Below are positions 27,012 through 35,877 of a stretch of 64,000 bases of DNA, piece after piece. Below the pieces are notes generated by a model. The model searched no databases. It was not told the DNA's origin and worked only from the letters and a program-made list of their open reading frames with translations. Source of the stretch: JADCCX01 sp031431475. GTDB taxonomy: Bacteria > Pseudomonadota > Alphaproteobacteria > Rhizobiales > Beijerinckiaceae. Made by a program: the position numbers and the translations under genes. The DNA is taken from the NCBI GenBank assembly GCA_031431475.1, contig JANPDL010000012.1, positions 57,552 through 121,551 on the forward strand. Direction: 5' to 3'. Numbering within the stretch: the first letter of the stretch is position 1; every line of letters starts with the position of its first letter.

Positions 27012-27692
27012 CTATTTGCTTCTGAAGTCTCGTCCATGGACAGGCCTCCTGTCCCACCGTGGACCCGGCCTCTGCGACGATCCGGTAAACCGTACCCGAT
27101 CGCCAACATGCTGCTCGCGCAGGGTTATGTGCCACTTCCTGCGAAGTCCGGTCAGTGCAGCACGCGATGAATGGGCGAGCCAGCCCGTGGCCTCTATGAT
27201 CTCCGCGATCGTGGCACCCTTCCTGCGGGAGAGCAGGCCAAGCAGACGCGTGCCGTTGGTCTCCTTGTTGGTTGCCTTGCCGGGTTCGACGGCGCGCCTT
27301 GTCTTCGTCCGGGTGGTTGCGTCTGGGTTGCGCGTCGAAGGCCGCGCTGGCGCGACATGCTTGCGGCCTATATTGTTGCTTGCCCGGGTATGGCTCTTTG
27401 CACCAGGCGGACGCTTCGCCTTGGCGCGCCGGTCGCCCCTGCTTCTGGCATCCCGCAGCTGAAGCGGACTTGCCAATGGCCCGTCGCCAGTGACAGCGAT
27501 GAGCTGCTGATAGTCCTCGGGCAGCTCCGAGGACTCGACCCCGATCACGGCCAGACCAGAAGTGGTCATCCGCCACCAATAGGTCGCCATCTCCGCGAGA
27601 ATGCCATGCCGCGGTCGGCCTGATGCATCAGATACTGCGATGAGCAATCCTCGCTCCACGAGGTTCTCGACCGCGCGTCGTGTGGCGTCCAC
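27012..27692 (-). CDS. DUF3489 domain protein, probably truncated at the N-terminus
   Basis: A 226-residue frame with a GTG start. The C-terminal part shows the DUF3489 pattern LGLLSRRKGATIAEIIEATG then HSSRAALTGLRRK, a winged-helix-like region. The middle is low-complexity and very basic. The N-terminal homology (LVERGLLIAVSD) continues upstream of the GTG to a TAA near 27735, where the usual first residues are missing, so the island boundary or a deletion lies there. Confidence 0.65.
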   Translation of the reverse strand: MDATRRAVENLVERGLLIAVSDASGRPRHGILAEMATYWWRMTTSGLAVIGVESSELPEDYQQLIAVTGDGPLASPLQLRDARSRGDRRAKAKRPPGAKSHTRASNNIGRKHVAPARPSTRNPDATTRTKTRRAVEPGKATNKETNGTRLLGLLSRRKGATIAEIIEATGWLAHSSRAALTGLRRKWHITLREQHVGDRVRFTGSSQRPGPRWDRRPVHGRDFRSK

Positions 27693-27971
27693 ATCAGCAT
27701 GGCCTTCAACTCCGGTGAGGCATTCCGGGTGTTAGGCGGCGCGGGACAGGATAACCTGCTGGAGATCAGAAAGCGGGGCAGGGGCTGAACGGCTGTGACG
27801 CGAATCCGAAGAATTGTTGGGCAGCGTGGACTTGCGACTGGCGAAAGATGGTGACATCGAAGGCTCCGTTTGGTTGCAGCGGCACACTTTGCCGCCACGA
27901 CCTCAACCCCGCCTGTGGCGGGGGATCGGCCTTCTCGATACCGTTGGCGCTCCGCAGCGTTGTCGCTGACC
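27693..27971. other. Island segment with no supported gene
   Basis: Open frames on both strands here are short, lack ribosome sites and have no recognisable motifs. The segment begins at the broken N-terminus of the DUF3489 gene, so it may include a recombination junction. Confidence 0.4.
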
Positions 27972-28208
27972 TCAAAAGCCGTCGAAAGCGCCCTGTTTCG
28001 CCTTGCGCTGCAGGATGCAGACAGCATTCAGCATCGTCTGCGCCTCGAACAGCAGAGGTTCGACATCCAGAACATGGTCTATCACGATCGCCTCTGCGCC
28101 ATCATCCAGTGCAACCCCGGCATTCGCCAGCAATGTCGCGCAGGCCATCACATTCTGCCGCGCGGCGCGAACCGAGAGGGAAAGGACATTCAAAATATCT
28201 GCTTCCAT
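27972..28208 (-). CDS. Small helical hypothetical protein
   Basis: A 78-residue frame from ATG 28208 with a regular helical pattern (NVLSLSVRAARQNVMACATL) and acidic segments (GVALDDGAEAIVID). The ribosome site is weak and an upstream ATG at 28307 is possible. It precedes no recognisable partner. Coding status is uncertain. Confidence 0.4.
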   Translation of the reverse strand: MEADILNVLSLSVRAARQNVMACATLLANAGVALDDGAEAIVIDHVLDVEPLLFEAQTMLNAVCILQRKAKQGAFDGF

Positions 28209-28392
28209 CCCGATAGCCTTGTCGCCTCTTCGATCGTGGTCTTCCTTTGCCAAGCTGGCCTCCCTTGCATCCGATCCGCTGATGGATTTGCATCTGCCAG
28301 GACACACACGCTCTGTTCACGCGGACAGTCCAGTCGGTTGTGCAAGGAATCTGCAAATAGCGATCAGTACGCCGGGAATTCGAACTGGTTAG

Positions 28393-28650
28393 TCAGCGTG
28401 GCCGGGGCTCTTCGATCGCCTCCACCATCGCCGTCATGATCGCCAGCGGCTCGGCACCAATCGCTCTGGAATAACCAACGAGTTCGACAACATCGAGCCG
28501 CCGCTCGCCATTCTCGACCTTGGCGACAAAGCTCTGCGGCCTGCCCAAACGCTTTGCGACCTCGGCCTGCGTCACGCCATAGGCCTTGCGCGTTGCCAGC
28601 AGCAGCTCCCGAAACGTCAGGTGATGATCGGTCCTGGTGGATCTGCGCAT
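28393..28650 (-). CDS. XRE-family helix-turn-helix regulator
   Basis: An 85-residue protein with a single HTH: LLLATRKAYGVTQAEVAKRL, then RPQSFVAKVENGERRLDVVE. Such small single-domain XRE proteins are usual in mobile islands. It is divergent from the hydrolase-like gene, so it might control it. The ATG at 28650 is the first Met consistent with the domain; no strong ribosome site is visible. Confidence 0.75.
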   Translation of the reverse strand: MRRSTRTDHHLTFRELLLATRKAYGVTQAEVAKRLGRPQSFVAKVENGERRLDVVELVGYSRAIGAEPLAIMTAMVEAIEEPRPR

Positions 28651-28777
28651 GCCGGTGTTCCATGTGGCAGGAAAGCGGCACTTGATATGATCCCGTAAAA
28701 GGTTTATCCCAAATATGGATTTATCTGGAACTCCATGCTTCGGTGCTTCTGGTCGCACAAAACCCAAGGAGGAACCC

Positions 28778-29467
28778 ATGACCCTTTCCAAGACTACCAT
28801 CCACAAATCCCGCCTTTCTGGTGTGGCATTGGCTCTCGCACTCACCGTATTCACTGCGACTGGCCCGACTGCCACCCAGGAAACTTACCGTCCGGGCGAG
28901 CAGGTCATCTCCGTCGGTGGCGGCTTCTTCGGCGGCGGGCGGGTGCTGCTGACCATGCCGCGTGGCAAGCCTTCGGACGTCGTCATCCTGATGCCGGGCG
29001 GAGGCGGTGATATCGGCCTTGGTGAGGATGGCTCGGTTGCACGCGATAGCAACTGGATCGTCCGAACCCGACGATCCTATGCCTCGGCCGGAATTGCCAG
29101 CCTTCTGATCGATGCCGGTGCTGATCCCTCATCCGCAATCCGGGCGATGCGGAAGGTTGCACCAAAGGTGGTGCTGGTCGCCATGAGCCGGGGCTCGACC
29201 CGCATGCTGCCAGCACTCTCGGCAGGACCTGCCGCCGTGATTTTCACATCATCCATGCTTGACCATGTCCGCCAGACTGTTGGATCAGCCAGCGCGCTGC
29301 CACCAACGCTGGTCATCCATCACCGCCGCGACGATTGCCATGTCACCCATTTCGAGATGGTGCAGCCCTTCATGGCATAGGCCTAAGGCCGCGCCCGCCT
29401 TGTCTGGATCGATGGTGGCATCAGCCAGGGCAACCCCTGCTGCAACCAAGCCTACCACGGCTTAATC
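28778..29467 (+). pseudogene. Secreted alpha/beta-hydrolase-like protein with two in-frame stops
   Basis: AAGGAGGAACCC precedes the ATG at 28778. A signal peptide (about 12-33) leads to a domain with VVILMPGGGGDIGLG and VVLVAMSRGSTRMLPAL, which resembles a hydrolase oxyanion-loop and nucleophile-elbow pair. The frame stops at TAG 29378-29380 and again at TAA 29384-29386. The same frame then continues with protein-like sequence (ARLVWIDGGISQGNPC) to about 29463. This suggests two nonsense mutations in a once longer gene of about 230 residues. Confidence 0.65.
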
Positions 29468-29790
29468 GGTCGGAAGGCACCGCTATCTCAGCGGCCAAAT
29501 CGCCTGTTCCGTGTTACAATTTGCAGCCGCTGTTGACAGCGGGAGATGAATTGACCTCCCCCAAAAACATGGCAGTGATACTCCGTTTCTGACCTGTGGT
29601 GCGTTGTGGTGAACGGGGAGTTATGACCCAAGGCGCAAATTCAGTCATCTAGACCGCTTCTTGAAAGCGGACACCCGAGCAACCGTCGACAACGCGCGTG
29701 AATCCCGATCTTTCTGTCAACACGGGTTCAGACACCATTCGAATTTTTGAATGTTCCCTCGCAGCATGAAGTATTTTAGTCTGGTCAATT
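29468..29790. other. Intergenic stretch without a supported gene
   Basis: No frame with a ribosome site or recognisable motif is seen. It contains two short inverted repeats (near 29653-29670 and 29737-29752) without T tracts. It separates the decayed island from the stress-response island. Confidence 0.4.
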
Positions 29791-29988
29791 CTATGGTGTC
29801 GCCATCAAAATGAGTGCGATTGAAACAACCGCGAACACCATGCTTGCAGCCAAAACAATCAGGACCGGCCTACCAAGAAACCCCTGCCTGGCTTCCACGG
29901 TCGTACGCACAACCGCGGGCGTCCTGGTGCCGGAAGCATGAGCGCGGTACCGGATCGATTGAAGCAGTCTTCGGAAGCGCGTTTTCAT
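29791..29988 (-). CDS. Possible small single-TM protein
   Basis: A 65-residue frame with a basic N-terminal half and a C-terminal hydrophobic segment (PVLIVLAASMVFAVVSIALI), a tail-anchor-like layout. There is no convincing ribosome site. It follows the PNPOx gene in the same direction. Confidence 0.4.
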   Translation of the reverse strand: MKTRFRRLLQSIRYRAHASGTRTPAVVRTTVEARQGFLGRPVLIVLAASMVFAVVSIALILMATP

Positions 29989-30040
29989 CTTATGCGCCGT
30001 ACTTGCTCGCCGAGCGATCGGTCCGTTTCATTCCGTGGCA

Positions 30041-30526
30041 TTACAAATCAACCTTCTTGCTCTCCCCAAGGTTCGGCCGTGTCCCTGTCAGGGCCGCCGC
30101 AGCCATCTTGATGCTCGTGACGATAGAACCTGGGCTGTCCCAGTATTCTGCCCGCAATGGCATTACATGCAAAACCCGGATATTGGGATCATCTTTGCTA
30201 TCCCACCATGCACGCGCCGCGACCGACCAGAGTTCTGCGATTTTGTCCCGGTCATTCGACACAGTGGCAATCCCCGTCACGGAAACATACTGAAGGCTCC
30301 CGGTATCGGCGAATGCCAGGCAGACGTTGTGGTCGGCCTTGATTTCATCATCCTTGTGCTGGCGCACGTCGGTGAGGAAATAGATCGCTTCGTCGTCGGA
30401 GTTGACATCGGCGCTCATTGGCCGGGCCCGCAATTCCCCCGCTTTTCCGTCGCGAGTGACCAGCATGCATATCCGGATTTTTTCGATGAGATCCCATACG
30501 ATCTCGCTGTCTGTTTTATGGATCAT
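30041..30526 (-). CDS. Pyridoxamine 5'-phosphate oxidase family (general stress protein 26-like)
   Basis: A 161-residue flavin-binding split-barrel protein. The pattern ICMLVTRDGKAGELRARPM, then AIYFLTDVRQHKDDEI and VCLAFADTGSLQYVSVTG, is that of the stress-related PNPOx subfamily (Ctc26-like). Such proteins bind FMN or FAD; their substrate is usually unknown. It lies 52 bases downstream of the DUF1269 gene and may share its transcript. Confidence 0.88.
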   Translation of the reverse strand: MIHKTDSEIVWDLIEKIRICMLVTRDGKAGELRARPMSADVNSDDEAIYFLTDVRQHKDDEIKADHNVCLAFADTGSLQYVSVTGIATVSNDRDKIAELWSVAARAWWDSKDDPNIRVLHVMPLRAEYWDSPGSIVTSIKMAAAALTGTRPNLGESKKVDL

Positions 30527-30578
30527 GCGACGTCTCCAATGTGTTCCGAAACAGTCTTCGAAGGGGGCTGTGGTTCAA

Positions 30579-31115
30579 TCAGTTATCGAGAGCTTCGACA
30601 GCGCGACCCAGTTCCGGCTCGGTTATGGCTGCAGTTGTGCTGAACTTCTGGGTGAAGCGCTTCTCAAGGTCTTCCGGCATGGATGTGTAGGTCACTTGCC
30701 CGCTGTTGATCGCCAGCGCATGGGCCACCTTGTCTGCCGTCATTTCGGCAGCAAGGACAAAAAGCGTGGCGGCATCCGCATCCAGCTTTTTGCCCATTTC
30801 CCGCATAAAGGTATCTGAAATCCCGTAATCAGTCGTGTAGCCGCCGACTGCACCTGCGCTCGCGCCAATGGCGGCTCCTGTCAGTGGCGAGAGGAAGAGC
30901 ATGCCGATCAGGCTTCCCCAGAATGCTCCCGACAGGGCTCCTGCTGCAGTGATATTCATGGTCTGGTCGAGCTTGACAGATCCGTCTTTTGATCTGGAAA
31001 CGATGGCGCTGTCGATCATGCTGATGACTGCGCCTCCTTGCAGTTCATTCAGTTTCACCAGAGCTTCACGGCAAAGAGCCGGGGAAGGATAGGTTATGGC
31101 AATCAGCGTCGTCAT
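30579..31115 (-). CDS. DUF1269 domain protein
   Basis: A 178-residue protein starting with a ferredoxin-like fold (TTLIAITYPSPALCREALVKL), then a Gly/Ala-rich hydrophobic segment (GALSGAFWGSLIGMLFL, then GAAIGASAGAVGGYTTDYG), as in DUF1269. Members are membrane-associated stress proteins. A near-consensus EcfG promoter lies at 31143-31168. Confidence 0.88.
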   Translation of the reverse strand: MTTLIAITYPSPALCREALVKLNELQGGAVISMIDSAIVSRSKDGSVKLDQTMNITAAGALSGAFWGSLIGMLFLSPLTGAAIGASAGAVGGYTTDYGISDTFMREMGKKLDADAATLFVLAAEMTADKVAHALAINSGQVTYTSMPEDLEKRFTQKFSTTAAITEPELGRAVEALDN

Positions 31116-31142
31116 GGGCCGGACTCCTGTCGTTTCAAGTAC

Positions 31143-31168
31143 AACGCATTTTTGGGGTTGATAGTTCT
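31143..31168 (-). promoter_or_regulatory. Possible EcfG promoter (AGAAC-N17-CGTT)
   Basis: On the complementary strand AGAAC (31168-31164) and CGTT (31146-31143) are spaced by 17. One base differs from GGAAC and spacing is one longer than the best sites in the island. It lies 28 bases before the DUF1269 start. Confidence 0.4.
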
Positions 31169-31197
31169 GTGTTTGCCGCGCATCCGGAGCGGCCCGT

Positions 31198-31416
31198 TCA
31201 GGCCATCAAAGTCATCGGCGGCTGTAGTGGGTCGCTCGGTGGGATGATCAGTGGTGTAGGGATACCCTCATCCGGATCAGAGACGGGCCGGGGCTCCGTG
31301 TATGGCTCGGGTTCGGGCGGGATTTCGCGTGGAGGAGGCGAAGGCTCTCCCGGATTTTTCGGCTTCGGGGTGCCACTCAGGCTCCACTCTGGCCACGGCT
31401 GAAGACGGTCCTGCAT
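31198..31416 (-). CDS. Proline-rich small protein
   Basis: A 72-residue, proline- and glutamate-rich protein (PREIPPEPEPYTEPRPVSDP) with no signal peptide or hydrophobic helix. GAAGGGAATGCT precedes the ATG. It is likely intrinsically disordered. Its function is unknown and no clear EcfG promoter precedes it, so it may be read from upstream. Confidence 0.6.
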   Translation of the reverse strand: MQDRLQPWPEWSLSGTPKPKNPGEPSPPPREIPPEPEPYTEPRPVSDPDEGIPTPLIIPPSDPLQPPMTLMA

Positions 31417-31463
31417 AGCATTCCCTTCAGTTGTCTGGTTTTAGACACATATTGTAACCCACC

Positions 31464-31538
31464 CTAGCGGAAGAGCGCCAGCAGGATGATGATGGGGATA
31501 GGAATGCCGAGCATCCACAATAGAATTCCGCGTCCCAT
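31464..31538 (-). CDS. 24-residue membrane peptide
   Basis: A short frame beginning MGRGILLWMLGIPIP and ending in a run of Ile/Leu, then ALFR. Its ATG follows AAGGAGAGCAGAC, a strong ribosome site. It starts 11 bases after the DUF1269-region-facing membrane protein gene (31550) ends, so it is the last cistron of that unit. One hydrophobic helix with a double Pro suggests an inner-membrane peptide. Function unknown. Confidence 0.75.
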   Translation of the reverse strand: MGRGILLWMLGIPIPIIILLALFR

Positions 31539-31549
31539 GTCTGCTCTCC

Positions 31550-32410
31550 TTACCAGCGCATCAGATGTGAAAGATCGAGGTTCTCGTCGCGGTGTTTTCC
31601 ACCAAGGCTTGCGCCCCACCAGGCGCCCGCAGCAGCTACAGCGAGAGATGCAGCCGTCAGGAAGGCGATGAGAATGCCAACGCGACGAGCGCTTTCTGCG
31701 GCAGCGCGGGCGCGTTCAAGGGCCAGTTTTGCTTCGGCGGAAAAGGCATCGATACGCTTTTCCACCTCAGCAGGCTCGACACCGGCACGGGCTGCAATGG
31801 TCCGTGTCAGATAGTTCCTGTCCTGCGCGCTGAGCTGTCCGTCAGCAGCGGCGCGGACCAGGACACGGCCGATCTGCTCACGCGTATTGTCATCGATTGC
31901 CGGTACCTGTGTCTCATTGCGAACAAGAGTATCAATTGCGTATTCAGTGGTGTTGCCAACCACGATGGCTGCGGCTGACATACCGGAGCGTGCAATCTCT
32001 GCCCCGGCCCTTGCAGCTCCTGCCACACTCATAGTGGCGATGATTGCGCCAACCAGGGCTGACAATGCCCAGACGACAAGGCCATGTGCTCCGTCTCGGA
32101 CAGTGACTTCATGTTGAGTGGCATCTCCTGCACGACGGCGCATGCGGCCTGTTACATAGGAACCAGCCATGAGGCTCGTGACAGCGACCCATATGACCCA
32201 GAGTCCGATCGCGACGGCAATGGCCATTCCGGAAAAGCCTTTTCCAGAGAATGGCGAGGTCATGGACAACCCGATGGCTGATCCGAAACCTGTCAGGACA
32301 AGCGTGATGGCGGTGGCGATCACCGTACCTGCGAGGATCGCAGCCCAATCAACATAGGACCGGTCGTGGGTGATGGCGGATGCGACTGGTACGGCTGCGG
32401 TGGGGGTCAT
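31550..32410 (-). CDS. Membrane protein of unknown function with coiled segment
   Basis: A 286-residue protein with membrane segments at about 23-45, 60-85, 112-135 and 248-270. Between them lies a soluble region (about 160-245) with an acidic-helical pattern (REQIGRVLVRAAADGQLSAQ, VEKRIDAFSAEAKLALERAR). It follows the 24-residue peptide at 32421-32495 by 10 bases, and with 31464-31538 forms a three-gene unit under the EcfG promoter at 32542-32566. Confidence 0.8.
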   Translation of the reverse strand: MTPTAAVPVASAITHDRSYVDWAAILAGTVIATAITLVLTGFGSAIGLSMTSPFSGKGFSGMAIAVAIGLWVIWVAVTSLMAGSYVTGRMRRRAGDATQHEVTVRDGAHGLVVWALSALVGAIIATMSVAGAARAGAEIARSGMSAAAIVVGNTTEYAIDTLVRNETQVPAIDDNTREQIGRVLVRAAADGQLSAQDRNYLTRTIAARAGVEPAEVEKRIDAFSAEAKLALERARAAAESARRVGILIAFLTAASLAVAAAGAWWGASLGGKHRDENLDLSHLMRW

Positions 32411-32420
32411 GCTCCAGCCC

Positions 32421-32495
32421 TCAGCGCAAACCGAGGAAAGACAGGATCGCCAGAACGATCACGACAAGTCCGACCAGATAGACAATTCCGTTCAT
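32421..32495 (-). CDS. Second 24-residue membrane peptide
   Basis: The frame begins MNGIVYLVGLVVIVLA and ends LSFLGLR-stop. GGGAGGTTGCC before the ATG is a strong ribosome site. It is a single hydrophobic helix with almost no soluble part. It is the first gene behind a perfect EcfG promoter 47 bases upstream, which supports that it is real and stress-induced. Confidence 0.78.
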   Translation of the reverse strand: MNGIVYLVGLVVIVLAILSFLGLR

Positions 32496-32541
32496 GGCAA
32501 CCTCCCTGCGTTAACCCGCCAGGTGCGGGTCTCAAAAGTTG

Positions 32542-32566
32542 AACGCTTGTGCCGGGCGAAAGTTCC
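32542..32566 (-). promoter_or_regulatory. EcfG promoter (GGAAC-N16-CGTT)
   Basis: GGAAC at 32566-32562 and CGTT at 32545-32542 on the complementary strand, exact spacing 16. It drives the leftward unit of the two 24-residue peptides and the membrane protein between them. Confidence 0.8.
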
Positions 32567-32605
32567 CGTCCTTGAGCGGCAATGACGCAGCTGCAGAAAT
32601 GCAGC

Positions 32606-34840
32606 TCAAGCCAGCAGCTTATCGATTGTGATGGGCAGCGTGCGGATGCGCTTGCCGGTGGCATGATGCACCGCATTGGCGATAGCTGCGGCCGTCCCGA
32701 CAATGCCGATCTCGCCAAGACCCTTCACGCCGATGGGGCTGACCTTGGTGTCCACCTCGTCAACGAAGGTCACATCGATGTCGCAGATGTCAGCATTCAC
32801 CGGCACATGGTATTCGGCCAGGCTGCGGTTCATGATCCGGCCCAGATTGTGATCGGTCATGGCTTCCTCGTGCAACGCCATGCCAATGCCCCAGACCACG
32901 CCGCCAATGATCTGGCTGCGTGCGGTTTTGGGGTTGAGGATGCGCCCCGCCGCCACAGCGCTGACGATGCGTGTGACGCGAATGACGCCCAGCTCCTCAT
33001 CGATGCGCACTTCGGCAAAAACAGCGGAATGCGCGAATGATGAGTATTGCAAGTACTTGAGCAGACTGGGTTTGACCGTCTCTTCCGCTTCGATGGCCGA
33101 GCCGCCGCAGCTTGCAATGATGTCGTTAAGGGAGACACCCATCGACGGATCGGCCTTAAGGACCATGCTTCCAGCGATGAAGATGATGTCATCAAGTTTC
33201 GCCTTCGCCAACGGGCTGTCCGGAAATCTGGCTGCCGCAGCAAGCAGCTTTTTGCGCAAAGTCTCGCACGCCGCCATGACCGCGCTACCAGCGGAAGCCG
33301 CCGTCCATGAGCCGCCCTGAACGGGAGCTGCCGGCAAGGATGTGTCGCCCAGCTTGACTGTCACATCTGCCATGGCAAAGCCAAGCCCGTCCGCACCGAT
33401 CTGGGCGAGGATCGTGTACGTACCCGTTCCGATATCCGAAGTTGCGCAAGCGATTTCAAGCTTGCCACCCGGCGTTACCGTCACCCGTGCGGACGTCTTG
33501 AACATGTAGGCTTCCCAGACGCCGCTGGCCATGCCCCAGCCAATCAGCTCACGCCCTTCGCGCATTGATCCGGGAACAGGATTGCGTTTGCTCCAGCCGA
33601 ACCGCTCTGAGCCTTGCTGATAGCAGGCCCGTAATTCCTTCGATGTCAGGATTTTTCCGGTGTTCTGATCAGCATCGGCGTAATTTCTGAGCCGCAGTTC
33701 AAGCGGATCGAGATCAGCGGCAATGGCTAGCTCGTCCATGGCACTTTCCAGCGCAAACATGCCAAGCGGCGCACCGGGCGCACGCATGTCGCCGGGAGTG
33801 TAGATGTCCAGTTTGGCGAGATCCTGCTGAAAAGACGCATTGTCCACCTTGTAGAGCAGGCCCGACCAGTTGACGACGACCTCCTGATGATCCTCGAACT
33901 GGGATGTTGCAGCGACTGCATGATGCTGGACGGAATTGAGATGGCCATCCTTGTCAGCGCCAAGCGACAGGACGTTCACCGTCTCCGCCCGGTGCACATG
34001 GCTAAACATCTGCTCTCGTGTCAGCTCGACGCGCACTGACTGTTTCAGCTCCAGGCTGGCCATCACCGCCAGAAACAACTGCTGCTGCGGCCGCAAGCCT
34101 GAACCAAACCCGCCGCCAACAAACGGCGAAATGACCCGCACGTTCTTTTTTGGGAGGCCGAACACGCTCGCCACATAGGCCTGGCTGTTGAGGACGCCCT
34201 GCGTTTTATCGTGCACCGTGATGGTGTCATCCCCGTGCCAGACGACTGTCGTTGCATGCGGCTCCATCGGGTTGTGGTATTCAGCGGCAATCGCATATTC
34301 CTGGCTGACGCGCAGAACGGATTTTCCGAAGGCATCGACAGCGTCTCCCCGTGCGGGAGGCGGGGCCATGCCAAAGCGCTTGCTTGGCGGCTCGTAACTT
34401 TCGTGGCGTGCAGCCTGTAGATCGGTCTGATGTTTTTGCGGCGCATATTGAATGCGCACCAGCGACGCGGCGTAACGGGCACTCTCGAAAGTCTCGGCCA
34501 CCACCAGCACGATGGGCTGTCCGCTGTACAGTATGGTTTCGTCATAGAGTGGCCGAAACGGTTTTCCCGGAGGCCCCACCTGATCCTGATAGCTGGAGCT
34601 GAACCACGCCGTACGAGGCCGGTTCTCGTGGGTGAATATCTTGAGAACGCCGGCAACCGCTTCTGCGGCAGAAACGTCAATATGAGTGATTGCGCCCTTC
34701 GCGATGCTGCTGCCGACGATATAGCCATGGGCAAGATCCGGCGCTGCAAACTCGGCCGCATAGGTCGCCTGTCCGGTGACCTTGGCAGGTCCGTCAATGC
34801 GGCTTCTGGGAGAACCGACATGGAGATCATTGGTGAGCAT
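32606..34840 (-). CDS. Molybdopterin-binding subunit of a PaoABC/YagTSR-type aldehyde oxidoreductase
   Basis: A 744-residue xanthine-oxidase-family large subunit. It begins with the a/b hammerhead domain (GSPRSRIDGPAKVTGQATYA). The molybdopterin domains show GGGFGSGLRPQQQLFLAVMA and ALGMFALESAMDELA, ending with the catalytic Glu in GVKGLGEIGIVGTAAAIANAV. Gene order (FeS, FAD, Mo subunit) equals E. coli paoABC. It likely oxidises aldehydes in the periplasm or cytoplasm. No export signal is seen here. Confidence 0.93.
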   Translation of the reverse strand: MLTNDLHVGSPRSRIDGPAKVTGQATYAAEFAAPDLAHGYIVGSSIAKGAITHIDVSAAEAVAGVLKIFTHENRPRTAWFSSSYQDQVGPPGKPFRPLYDETILYSGQPIVLVVAETFESARYAASLVRIQYAPQKHQTDLQAARHESYEPPSKRFGMAPPPARGDAVDAFGKSVLRVSQEYAIAAEYHNPMEPHATTVVWHGDDTITVHDKTQGVLNSQAYVASVFGLPKKNVRVISPFVGGGFGSGLRPQQQLFLAVMASLELKQSVRVELTREQMFSHVHRAETVNVLSLGADKDGHLNSVQHHAVAATSQFEDHQEVVVNWSGLLYKVDNASFQQDLAKLDIYTPGDMRAPGAPLGMFALESAMDELAIAADLDPLELRLRNYADADQNTGKILTSKELRACYQQGSERFGWSKRNPVPGSMREGRELIGWGMASGVWEAYMFKTSARVTVTPGGKLEIACATSDIGTGTYTILAQIGADGLGFAMADVTVKLGDTSLPAAPVQGGSWTAASAGSAVMAACETLRKKLLAAAARFPDSPLAKAKLDDIIFIAGSMVLKADPSMGVSLNDIIASCGGSAIEAEETVKPSLLKYLQYSSFAHSAVFAEVRIDEELGVIRVTRIVSAVAAGRILNPKTARSQIIGGVVWGIGMALHEEAMTDHNLGRIMNRSLAEYHVPVNADICDIDVTFVDEVDTKVSPIGVKGLGEIGIVGTAAAIANAVHHATGKRIRTLPITIDKLLA

Positions 34841-34851
34841 GTGAGGGGTTC

Positions 34852-35877
34852 CTATGCTATCCGCTTGTCGGTCGAGGATTGCGGTGTTCCTGCTGCGGCC
34901 TGCGTCAAGCCGCGTATGATTGCGCGTCGTGCAAGCTCGATCTTGAAGCGGTTGTGCTCGAAGCCTTTTGCTCCCGCGAGCAAGGCATCGGCAGCTTGCG
35001 CGTATGTGACTGTGGTCGGCGGCTTTCCGATCAGAAGCGCTTCCGCTTCTTCACGACGCCAGGGCTTGTGGGCAACACCCCCCAGCGCGATGCGGGCCTG
35101 GCGGACAATGCCGCCATCCAGGTCAATTGCTGCAGCCACAGACACAAGCGCAAAGGCGTAGGACAATCTGTCTCTCAGCTTCAGGTATGTGAAATGGGAG
35201 GCGAACACCTGGGACGCGCCCGGTAGTTCCACACTCGTCACCACTTCGCCGCGCCGGAGCGTGGTATCCAAGTGAGGCGTCTCGCCTGGCAAGCGATGAT
35301 ACTCGCCGACAGGGATCGCTCGATCTCCGCTCGGGCCTGTGACATGCACAATTGCTCCCAGCGCTGCAAGCGCCACGCACATGTCGGACGGGTGCGTGGC
35401 GATGCAATGGTCGCTGGTGCCCAGAATGGCATGGATACGGTTGAGCCCCGCGATCGCCGGACAGCCGGTGCCGGGCTCGCGCTTGTTACAGGGCGTGGCC
35501 GTGTCGTAAAAATAATAGCAGCGGGTGCGCTGGTTGAGATTGCCGCCGGTGGTAGCGGCATTGCGCAACTGAGGGGTAGCGCCCGCCAGGATTGCAGCCG
35601 CCAGAAGCGGAAACCGTGCGATCACGCGCTGATCAATCGCGAGCGCTGCATTTGTCACCATTGCACCAACTCGCAACCCGCCGCCGGGGGTATCCGAAAT
35701 GTTGGACAGGCCTTTGATCCGCGTGATGTCGATGAGGCTTTCTGGCTTCTCGACATTGTATTTGATGAGATCAATCAGGTTCGATCCGCCAGCGATGATC
35801 CGCGCGTGAGAATTGCCAGCAAGCGCCACGACCGCTGCATCGATGCTGGAGGTTTTCTCGTAGGAAAAGCGGTTCAT
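34852..35877 (-). CDS. FAD-binding subunit of the PaoB/YagS type
   Basis: A 341-residue CO-dehydrogenase flavoprotein-like subunit with the FAD motifs IIAGGSNLIDL and ATTGGNLNQRTRCYYF. The cysteine set CYYFYDTATPC, GTGCPA and DHCIATHPSD matches the extra [4Fe-4S] site known from PaoB. The start at 35877 overlaps the FeS-subunit stop by ATGA. A longer frame to 35958 lies inside that gene. Confidence 0.92.
   Translation of the reverse strand: MNRFSYEKTSSIDAAVVALAGNSHARIIAGGSNLIDLIKYNVEKPESLIDITRIKGLSNISDTPGGGLRVGAMVTNAALAIDQRVIARFPLLAAAILAGATPQLRNAATTGGNLNQRTRCYYFYDTATPCNKREPGTGCPAIAGLNRIHAILGTSDHCIATHPSDMCVALAALGAIVHVTGPSGDRAIPVGEYHRLPGETPHLDTTLRRGEVVTSVELPGASQVFASHFTYLKLRDRLSYAFALVSVAAAIDLDGGIVRQARIALGGVAHKPWRREEAEALLIGKPPTTVTYAQAADALLAGAKGFEHNRFKIELARRAIIRGLTQAAAGTPQSSTDKRIA

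Noticed and set aside
26434..27462. 342-residue frame on the direct strand
   Set aside because: It is antisense to the DUF2924 and DUF3489 genes, whose family motifs are clear on the other strand.
30524..30547. EcfG-like site before the PNPOx gene
   Set aside because: GGAAC is present on the complementary strand, but no GTT follows and the -10 would fall on the start codon.
30035..30643. 202-residue frame on the direct strand
   Set aside because: Antisense to the PNPOx-family gene; no protein-like motifs.
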